From positions 1-5,411 of the forward strand of contig QMNL01000152.1 in assembly GCA_003647755.1 (NCBI GenBank): a stretch of DNA of 5,411 nucleotides, given 5' to 3'. This DNA comes from Candidatus Coatesiibacteriota bacterium. Its GTDB lineage: Bacteria; B130-G9. The translations under genes and the position numbers were made by a program. Positions 1 to 4,870 of the stretch are shown in pieces (position 1 is the first letter of the stretch; each line of letters starts with the position of its first letter). The notes beneath the pieces were generated by a model. The model did no database searches, was not told the origin of the DNA, and was given only the letters and a program-made list of their open reading frames with translations.

Positions 1-279
1 CAGCGACCGGTGAACAGGGGTTTTGGGGTCGATGGCAGGACTACTACCGGACGGGCCACGGCGAGCAAAACGACGACCGTGGCGCATCGGTTCCACTACC
101 ACTCAGGTCGAGTGAGGACGATGCTGTCCACGGCCATCGACGCGCTGTCCTTGATTCGCAGCGCTACATTAAAGTAGGATTGCATCGACTGGGGGCGTCA
201 AGTGATTGCACTGGTAGGGAAAGAATGGGTAGGCAGTGTCGGGTGTTGTCGCAGGTTGGAGGGTAGCGGAGGATAAACC
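1..279 (+). other. Upstream region with possible C-terminal end of an unidentified gene
   Basis: Two + strand frames are open from the left edge. One runs from base 3 to a TAG at 264-266 (87 residues, rich in Asp, Gly, Arg, His; includes WGRWQDYYRTGHGEQ). It has strongly G-rich first codon positions, as real genes do, and would end 13 bases before the next start, an operon-like spacing. The other runs from base 1 to a TAG at 175-177 (58 residues, Thr/Arg-rich) and has the higher third-position GC. I recognise neither, and at most one is real. Minus-strand frames are broken by stops near 41-46, 96, 103 and 164. A 7-base inverted repeat (55-61 with 77-83, 15-base loop) has no T-tract and is not a convincing terminator. 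A weak promoter-like pair, TTGATT (151-156) and TAGGAT (175-180), is 18 bases apart. Confidence 0.3.
268..272 (+). promoter_or_regulatory. Ribosome binding site of the MBL-fold gene
   Basis: GGAGG lies seven bases before the ATG at 280. This is a near-ideal Shine-Dalgarno position and fixes the start of the downstream gene. It is the clearest ribosome-binding site in the window. Confidence 0.8.
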
Positions 280-1032
280 ATGAAGCTGCACGTGTTGGGC
301 TGCTACGGAGGCGTTACTCAATATCACAGGGTAACTGGCTTCCTGCTGAATGAGCACATTCTCCTGGACCCGGGCTCGGCCGCAGAGTCTCTCCCTCTTG
401 AAGCGCAAAGGCGCATCGACGCCGCCATCATCAGCCACTCGCATCTCGATCACTGCGCAAGCCTCGCCTTCTTGGCGGACAACATCTTCGCTGACGCCAA
501 GACGCCTCTTAGGATCATAGCGACTTCGGAGACCGCCGCGGCGATTCAGAGTCATCTGCTCAATGGCACGATGTGGCCTGACTTCACGGCCATCAAGCGG
601 ACTGGAAGTTCGGTGGCAGTGATCGAGCACATCCGGCCTGGACAGCCCAAGAGAGTCGGCGAGCTCGTCGTGACCCCCTTCAGCGTCGAACACAGCGTTC
701 CGACCGTTGGCTTCGTCATCTCCGAGGGCCAAAATAGTATGCTCTACTCCGCCGACACGAGCGATCTCGGCCCCATCGTGCAGCGCGCTAGCGAGACGGA
801 CAACTTGAAGCTTGTGCTTGTCGAGGCGTCCTTCCCCAACAAGTTGAGGGAGTTGGCCCGCAAGACCGGTCATCTCGTTCCGGAGCAGCTTGAGGCCCTT
901 GTCTCGTTGGTCGGAGTTCCTGTAAGGTTGTTCCACATGAAGCCACGTTACGTGGAGCAGATTGCGACGGACGCTGCTGCGCTTGGGGGGGACGTGGCGC
1001 TACTTGAACAGGGCGAGGTCATTGAGTTCTGA
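280..1032 (+). CDS. MBL-fold hydrolase, class II cyclic-nucleotide phosphodiesterase-like
   Basis: A 250-residue cytoplasmic protein with no signal peptide or membrane segment. The metal-binding signature HSHLDH is at residues 53-58. Further candidate ligands are His138 (VEHSVP), Asp159 (YSADT), and His198 or His219 (LFHMKP). This gives the H-x-H-x-D-H / H / D / H layout of a two-metal metallo-beta-lactamase fold. The N-terminal LGCYGG, the NGTMWPDF segment (95-102), the SFPN segment (184-187) and GHL (197-199) match the family related to class II 3',5'-cyclic-nucleotide phosphodiesterases (yeast PDE1, Vibrio CpdP), as I recall it. The expected reaction is hydrolysis of cAMP/cGMP or another phosphodiester, but the substrate is inferred and the fold also serves thiolesterases and nucleases. 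The ATG is supported by GGAGG seven bases upstream. The gene precedes accD by 59 bases on the same strand, so cotranscription is possible. Length is complete. The fold is near certain and the specific activity moderate. Confidence 0.87.
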   Translation: MKLHVLGCYGGVTQYHRVTGFLLNEHILLDPGSAAESLPLEAQRRIDAAIISHSHLDHCASLAFLADNIFADAKTPLRIIATSETAAAIQSHLLNGTMWPDFTAIKRTGSSVAVIEHIRPGQPKRVGELVVTPFSVEHSVPTVGFVISEGQNSMLYSADTSDLGPIVQRASETDNLKLVLVEASFPNKLRELARKTGHLVPEQLEALVSLVGVPVRLFHMKPRYVEQIATDAAALGGDVALLEQGEVIEF

Positions 1033-1065
1033 CAAGGGGCCATACAGGGCGCGGGACAGGAACGT

Positions 1066-1078
1066 GAGGGGAGCAGGA
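1066..1078 (+). promoter_or_regulatory. Purine-rich ribosome binding region before accD, oddly placed
   Basis: The stretch GAGGGGAGCAGGA is the only good Shine-Dalgarno-like sequence before accD. Its strong core (GAGGGGAG, 1066-1073) ends 18 bases before the accD ATG at 1092, too far for normal use; the weaker CAGGA ends 13 bases before it. The core is instead well placed for an out-of-frame ATG at 1079. No earlier in-frame accD start exists, because a TGA lies in frame at 1065-1067. Confidence 0.5.
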
Positions 1079-1102
1079 ATGTTTATCAGTCATGTGGTTT
1101 AA
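1079..1102 (+). CDS. Possible 7-codon leader mini-ORF overlapping the accD start
   Basis: ATG at 1079 opens a seven-residue frame, MFISHVV, that stops with TAA at 1100-1102, eleven bases inside accD and in another frame. A strong purine-rich ribosome-binding core ends five bases before this ATG. Ribosomes finishing here could re-initiate a few bases back at the accD ATG (1092), giving coupled or attenuated expression. An ORF this short can easily arise by chance; the only support is its better placement relative to the ribosome-binding site. Confidence 0.2.
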   Translation: MFISHVV

Positions 1103-2018
1103 GAAACGAAAGGGCATCCAACGGCCAGCCACGGGCATGAAGATCGAGATGCCCGATGGGATGTGGCTGAAATGCCCTGGCTGCGGCGAGCTCGTTTATA
1201 GGCGAGAGGTTCAAGACAACCTCAAGGTCTGCCCCAAGTGCAACTACCACTTCAAACTCACTGCCCCGGAACGCTGCCACCTCATCTTTGACAACGGTGA
1301 ATACACCGAGGTTGACACGGAGCTTTATCCGACCGACCCGCTGAAGTTCGTGGACAGCAAGAAATACAGGGACAGGCTCAAGGAACATCAGGCCAAGACG
1401 AACATGGCAGACGCCGTCCTAAACGCTCGAGGCAAGATAGGAGGCTGGTCGGTGATGGTCTCCGTGATGGACTTTAGGTTCATGGGCGGCAGTATGGGGT
1501 CAGTCGTAGGCGAGAAGGTTACGCGGGCCTTCGAGCGAGCTGGCAAGGAAAACATCCCCATGATTACCATAGCGAGCACCGGAGGCGCAAGGATGCAGGA
1601 GGGCATGCTCTCCCTGATGCAAATGGCAAAGACCTCGCAGGCGGCAGCCAGGTTCGGCCTAACGGGCAATCTGTTTGTCTCGGTGCTGGCCGATCCATCA
1701 ACCGCGGGCGTCATGGCGTCGTTCGCGATGCTTGGAGATATAATCGTCGCGGAGCCTAAGGCACTGGTCGGCTTTGCAGGGCCGCGCGTGATAAAGGAGA
1801 CGATCGGCGAGGAGCTTCCGGAGGGCTTCCAGAGCGCGGAGTTCGTCCAGGAACATGGGTTCATCGACATTGTAGTGGAACGCAAGCACCTCAAGCAGGT
1901 GCTTGGGGACCTGCTTACGTTCTTCGCTCCCGACAAGAGCACGGCCCCGGACGAAACTGCGCAAGAGGCCGCTTCAACTGCACAAGAAGCCCACGTAACC
2001 ACAAAAGCGGACGATTGA
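1092..2018 (+). CDS. accD: Acetyl-CoA carboxylase carboxyltransferase subunit beta
   Basis: AccD forms the alpha2beta2 carboxyltransferase with AccA. It moves the carboxyl group from carboxybiotin on AccB to acetyl-CoA, making malonyl-CoA for fatty-acid synthesis in the cytoplasm. At 308 residues it is about the usual length (E. coli about 304). The N-terminal four-cysteine zinc ribbon is intact (C28, C31, C47, C50 in CPGC and CPKC). The crotonase-like domain carries the family blocks GGSMGSVVGEK (132-142), GGARMQEG (164-171), SLMQMAKT (174-181), ADPSTAGVMASFAMLGD (200-216), EPKALVGFAGPRVI (221-234) and LPEGFQSAEF (242-251). The last 30 residues form an Ala/Thr/Asp/Glu-rich tail, probably disordered. 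The start ATG is the only one possible, since an in-frame TGA lies 25 bases upstream. The stop overlaps the start of lptD. The folC or trp neighbours often seen beside accD are absent here. Confidence 0.97.
   Translation: MWFKKRKGIQRPATGMKIEMPDGMWLKCPGCGELVYRREVQDNLKVCPKCNYHFKLTAPERCHLIFDNGEYTEVDTELYPTDPLKFVDSKKYRDRLKEHQAKTNMADAVLNARGKIGGWSVMVSVMDFRFMGGSMGSVVGEKVTRAFERAGKENIPMITIASTGGARMQEGMLSLMQMAKTSQAAARFGLTGNLFVSVLADPSTAGVMASFAMLGDIIVAEPKALVGFAGPRVIKETIGEELPEGFQSAEFVQEHGFIDIVVERKHLKQVLGDLLTFFAPDKSTAPDETAQEAASTAQEAHVTTKADD
2015..2018 (+). promoter_or_regulatory. TTGA start/stop overlap coupling accD and lptD
   Basis: The accD stop TGA (2016-2018) sits inside the lptD start TTG (2015-2017). 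The sequence just before it, ACAAAAGCGGACGA, has at best a weak ribosome-binding core. Translation of lptD would therefore depend on ribosomes that have just finished accD. The start is set by the signal peptide, which needs codons upstream of any ATG in this frame. Confidence 0.75.
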
Positions 2019-4570
2019 GCTGCCAGATTGAGACCCCGAGGCGAATCCACTCCAGACGGCGTCCGTGCAGGGCGCAGAACATTTCTTTCGCCTGTCTAAC
2101 ACTGGCCTCGTTCCTACTCCTCTGCACTTATGTCCGGGCACAGGAAAAGCTCTTCTCGGCGACGGAAAAGACACAGAAGAGCCTCATGGAAATGGCCAAG
2201 AAAGAGGACACAGTCCAGGTCTATGCAATCCACCAGCACTATGACGCCAAAACGGGCATTGCAACGCTCGAGGGCGACGTCGATATCCGCTTCGGCGAGG
2301 TCAGGCTGCGTGCGGACAAGATAATCTTCAACAGGCGAACAATGGAGACCGTAGCGACCGGGAATATCGTCCTTGAGTACCAGAAGAGCAGGATCGTTGG
2401 GGATAAGCTCGAGATGAACCTCAGGACTCGGCTGGGGAAGGTGTATTCGGCAGAGGCATATCTAGACCCATCATATTTCATCAAGGCCCGCGAGCTCGAG
2501 CGCTTCAAGCTCGACAGATATAGGGTATATGACGCGACTTTCTCGTCCTGCTCGCAGGATGTGCCGGACTGGTCGTTCAAAATGAAGCGCGCTACCATCC
2601 ACGTCGATCATTATATCTACCTGCGGCACGGCTCGATGTGGGTCAAGAAGTTTCCGGTGGCCTATCTGCCCTACTGGATATACCCGGTCAAGCCTGCGAG
2701 GACGACGGGCTTTCTGATGCCCGAGATGGGTAGCAGTTCGCGGCTGGGCAGTTTTTTGAAGACGTCTTTTTTCTGGGCGACCACGGAGAACACGGACGCG
2801 ACGTTTTCGCTGGAGTACTACGACAAGGGGACAGTTGCGCAGTCGCTGGAGTTTAGATATGTGCTGTCGCCCACGTCTGGTGGCAACTTCTACGTCTATC
2901 ACGTCTCCGAGAGGCCGGGCCAGAGGTCTGATGAAACCACCACCCTATTCAACAACCCCTCCGAGCGCTGGCAGGCAAACTGGAAGCATATTCAGGACCT
3001 CGGCAAGGGCTTCAAAGCAACGGCGAACATCAACTACATCAGCGACAAGCAGTTCGGCGAGGACTATATATGGGGCATCTCCAACCGCCCACAGGAGATC
3101 GTCTCGGAAGTCTCCCTGACCAAGAGCTGGTCGCAATACTACTTCTCAGCTAACGTTAAACATGCCGAGGGCCTCGACAGGGACATCCCCACGGATACCA
3201 TCCTGCAAAAGCTGCCCGAGGTAAACTTCGTGGGGATGAGGCGCCCCATACCCCATACGCCTCTGTTCTACCAGTTCTCGCTTCAGGCCGCAAGCCTCAG
3301 TCAGGAATCCGGTTTCTGGGACTATGACACGGGCACCGACGTCGCGATCAAGAGGGCGACCAACAGGTTCGATGTCTATCCCCAGCTCATCTACCCCCTC
3401 AACATAGGAAGGTGGCTCTCGCTGACCGGCCGTGTGGGCTTTCGCACCACCTGGTATGTCGATTCGTCGCTCGACCTGTCCGATCTCGGCGTCGAGGGCC
3501 TGGGCAAGGTCAAGACCTACTCGTTCATCGCAGACAACTCGGAGATTCTGACCGGCCGCAAGAACGGACACATATTCGACAAGGAGCGACCATTCGAGAG
3601 GGTGGTGCGACACGGCAACGACATCAGGAGGGAGATATACGACTGCAGCCTCAGCTGCACCGGGCCGTCCGTCCACAGAATCTTCTCCGTGTCTGGCTGG
3701 GGCAACATCGAGAAGGTGGAACACCTCATCACGCCCTCGGTGCACTTCGATTACATCCCTGCTGTCAACCAATCGCTGCTGTATGACGTCGATCTCTCCG
3801 GCACGCACTCACAATACTGGTATGATCTCAACTACGATGGCTTAGATTATATCGGCATGATAACTCGGGATCTGTGGGGACGAAGCGCCATGACATACTC
3901 GCTCACTAACCGCATCAGGGCCAAGATCGTGAAGCCAGATGATGACGGGAAGCTCAAGACCACGTATCGAGACCTCCTCGAGCTAACCCTCCGACAGAGC
4001 TACAACTTTAGATACGCAATGATCCTCAAAAGAGAGGAGTTCAGCCCATTCCGGAGCAGCTATAGCCCATTCTCAGATGTCATGACCTCGATGACCGTGC
4101 GGCCGACCGAAACCCTCGATGCCAACCTTTGGCTCAACTACAATCCACACAAGAAACGCATCTCCGACTACACCATCGCCGCCACATATAACAAGCAATC
4201 CTGGCATGCATCGCTCCGCTACCGTTGCATCGACATGTTCCGTCCGAGCACCGATACGAGCAACGATGACAGCTCCTACCCCGACACCCGTTACCTCACC
4301 GCCGAACTCGGCTGCAAGCCTCATCCGAAGTTGGAGCTTTATACGACCGTCAAATACAACATCGAGGACAATCTCCTCAACCAAAACAACTACACCATCG
4401 TGTACCACTCCCAGTGCTGGTCGCTCACGTTCTTCGCGGGCCAAGAATCAGAGGTGGACTGGGAATACTCAAACGGCCAGCGGCACAGAGGGACAACGCG
4501 CCACGATACCCAGTTCTCGCTGTCGATAACCCTCACGAATGTCGGCAGCAGCAAGGTCCCGTTCTTGTAA
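2015..4570 (+). CDS. lptD: LPS-assembly protein LptD (OstA), outer-membrane translocon
   Basis: LptD forms the outer-membrane beta-barrel that, with the lipoprotein LptE, inserts LPS into the outer leaflet after transport by LptB2FG, LptC and LptA. The 851 residues exceed E. coli LptD (784). An Arg-rich n-region (9-19) and hydrophobic core (23-40) form a signal peptide with likely cleavage at VRA/QE (42/43). Next come an LptA-like jellyroll (about 67-150, with ATLEGDVDIRFGEVRLRADK), the block SSCSQDVPDWSFKM (177-190) and the conserved PVAYLPYWIYPV...TTGFLMPEMG (214-239), then a barrel of alternating beta strands to the C terminus. Candidate disulfide cysteines are C179 and C801 (HSQCWSLTF), plus C738 and C767; C544 and C548 form an extra CxxxC. 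The TTG at 2015 is chosen because it alone includes the whole signal peptide; the first in-frame ATG is residue 58. It shares four bases (TTGA) with accD and lacks a clear own ribosome-binding site, indicating coupling. Confidence 0.96.
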   Translation: MSCQIETPRRIHSRRRPCRAQNISFACLTLASFLLLCTYVRAQEKLFSATEKTQKSLMEMAKKEDTVQVYAIHQHYDAKTGIATLEGDVDIRFGEVRLRADKIIFNRRTMETVATGNIVLEYQKSRIVGDKLEMNLRTRLGKVYSAEAYLDPSYFIKARELERFKLDRYRVYDATFSSCSQDVPDWSFKMKRATIHVDHYIYLRHGSMWVKKFPVAYLPYWIYPVKPARTTGFLMPEMGSSSRLGSFLKTSFFWATTENTDATFSLEYYDKGTVAQSLEFRYVLSPTSGGNFYVYHVSERPGQRSDETTTLFNNPSERWQANWKHIQDLGKGFKATANINYISDKQFGEDYIWGISNRPQEIVSEVSLTKSWSQYYFSANVKHAEGLDRDIPTDTILQKLPEVNFVGMRRPIPHTPLFYQFSLQAASLSQESGFWDYDTGTDVAIKRATNRFDVYPQLIYPLNIGRWLSLTGRVGFRTTWYVDSSLDLSDLGVEGLGKVKTYSFIADNSEILTGRKNGHIFDKERPFERVVRHGNDIRREIYDCSLSCTGPSVHRIFSVSGWGNIEKVEHLITPSVHFDYIPAVNQSLLYDVDLSGTHSQYWYDLNYDGLDYIGMITRDLWGRSAMTYSLTNRIRAKIVKPDDDGKLKTTYRDLLELTLRQSYNFRYAMILKREEFSPFRSSYSPFSDVMTSMTVRPTETLDANLWLNYNPHKKRISDYTIAATYNKQSWHASLRYRCIDMFRPSTDTSNDDSSYPDTRYLTAELGCKPHPKLELYTTVKYNIEDNLLNQNNYTIVYHSQCWSLTFFAGQESEVDWEYSNGQRHRGTTRHDTQFSLSITLTNVGSSKVPFL

Positions 4571-4591
4571 AACCCGGCCGCCACGGGGCGA

Positions 4592-4615
4592 GCAGAGACG
4601 CAGGTCTGCCTCTGC
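4592..4615 (+). terminator. Possible weak terminator hairpin after lptD
   Basis: GCAGAG (4592-4597) pairs with CTCTGC (4610-4615). Inside it, after a two-base bulge, GCA (4600-4602) pairs with TGC (4607-4609) around a GGTC loop. The hairpin begins 21 bases after the lptD stop, a usual place for a terminator. The following bases (ATTCATTTTGG) give only a short, interrupted T-run, so intrinsic termination would be inefficient. It may instead be a 3' end protection stem. Confidence 0.4.
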
Positions 4616-4630
4616 GGCATTCATTTTGGC

Positions 4631-4659
4631 TTGACAGCCGTGCTGCGCTACCTTCTAGT
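4631..4659 (+). promoter_or_regulatory. Candidate sigma70-type promoter in the intergenic region
   Basis: A perfect TTGACA (-35, 4631-4636) is followed, after 17 bases, by TCTAGT (4654-4659), which matches four of six TATAAT positions. Transcription would begin near 4666 and run through the three inverted repeats towards the helicase, leaving a leader of about 200 bases. The -10 is weak and a chance match is possible. Confidence 0.3.
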
Positions 4660-4685
4660 TATCCGCAAATTAAGCAGACAGCCGT

Positions 4686-4718
4686 CGGCCAAAGCCAATG
4701 GCGTCGGACGATTGGCCG
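4686..4718. repeat. Inverted repeat 1 (7-bp stem)
   Basis: CGGCCAA (4686-4692) is the exact reverse complement of TTGGCCG (4712-4718), separated by 19 bases. A competing pairing, GCCAAT (4694-4699) with ATTGGC (4711-4716), shares the right arm, so two alternative folds are possible. It is the first of three inverted repeats within about 115 bases. Confidence 0.5.
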
Positions 4719-4729
4719 GGAAGAGAGAG

Positions 4730-4767
4730 ACGTGGAGGCAGAAGCGAGTGAGTGGCCTCGTCCACGT
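4730..4767. repeat. Inverted repeat 2 (7-bp stem, extendable to 10 pairs)
   Basis: ACGTGGA (4730-4736) is the exact reverse complement of TCCACGT (4761-4767). An alternative fold pairs ACGTG (4730-4734) with CACGT (4763-4767), then GAGGC (4735-4739) with GCCTC (4755-4759). This gives ten pairs with a three-base bulge and a 15-base purine-rich loop. There is no T-tract beside it, so a terminator is unlikely. Confidence 0.55.
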
Positions 4768-4781
4768 AATGTTTTCGGAGT

Positions 4782-4817
4782 GCGGCGGGTCGACGCCGCT
4801 TTGGTTTGACGCGGCTT
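4782..4817. repeat. GC-rich inverted and direct repeat cluster
   Basis: GCGGCG (4782-4787) is the reverse complement of CGCCGC (4794-4799). GCCGC (4795-4799) can also pair with GCGGC (4811-4815), so two hairpins compete for the same arm. In addition, GACGCCGCTT (4792-4801) and GACGCGGCTT (4808-4817) are direct repeats with nine of ten bases identical. Such compact GC-rich modules outside genes are typical of dispersed intergenic repeats, but no second full copy lies in this window. Confidence 0.5.
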
Positions 4818-4848
4818 CAGCCCTAACGCCGACCGATGATTCATCCAT

Positions 4849-4870
4849 CATAATTCATAATTCCGATAAT
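4849..4870 (+). promoter_or_regulatory. AT-rich tandem CATAATT repeat with -10-like boxes before the helicase
   Basis: CATAATT occurs twice in direct succession (4849-4855, 4856-4862), followed by GATAAT (4865-4870), in otherwise GC-rich DNA. Each CATAAT or GATAAT resembles a -10 box (five of six to TATAAT). No good -35 lies at standard spacing, since TTTGAC at 4805-4810 is too far away. It could be the helicase promoter, or only the low-melting edge of the adjacent repeat element. Confidence 0.25.

Larger units (their letters stand above)
4571..4868. other. 298-base non-coding, structured intergenic region
   Basis: No convincing gene lies between lptD and the helicase. The short frames here are Ser/Arg-rich and match no family I know. 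From left to right the stretch holds a hairpin just after lptD (4592-4615), a TTGACA box (4631-4636), three inverted repeats (4686-4718, 4730-4767, 4782-4799), an imperfect direct repeat (4792-4801 and 4808-4817), and an AT-rich tandem repeat (4849-4862). The density of inverted repeats suggests a structured RNA, a dispersed repeat element, or both. Confidence 0.6.

Noticed and set aside
55..83. Inverted repeat GCCACGG/CCGTGGC considered as a terminator
   Set aside because: Fifteen-base loop and no following T-tract; it lies inside both candidate open frames.
169..936. 255-residue minus-strand open frame opposite the MBL-fold gene
   Set aside because: It is antisense to a gene with clear family motifs and a good ribosome-binding site; its composition (Arg, Asp, Val, His rich, no recognisable motif) is that of a mirrored high-GC gene.
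1388..2050. 220-residue minus-strand open frame opposite accD
   Set aside because: Ser/Pro/Ala-rich antisense of a highly conserved gene, with no known domain.
2015..2128. Lipoprotein signal (LLLC) in the LptD N terminus
   Set aside because: The residues before C37 do not fit a lipobox (no Ala/Gly/Ser before Cys), LptD is not a lipoprotein, and VRA/QE gives a normal signal peptidase I site.
3146..3808. 220-residue minus-strand open frame opposite lptD
   Set aside because: Antisense of the LptD barrel coding sequence; no motifs, and the + frame is fully explained.
4414..4809. 131-residue + strand frame spanning the lptD end and intergenic region
   Set aside because: About 40% lies inside lptD in another frame, it crosses the likely terminator, and it shows no family motif.
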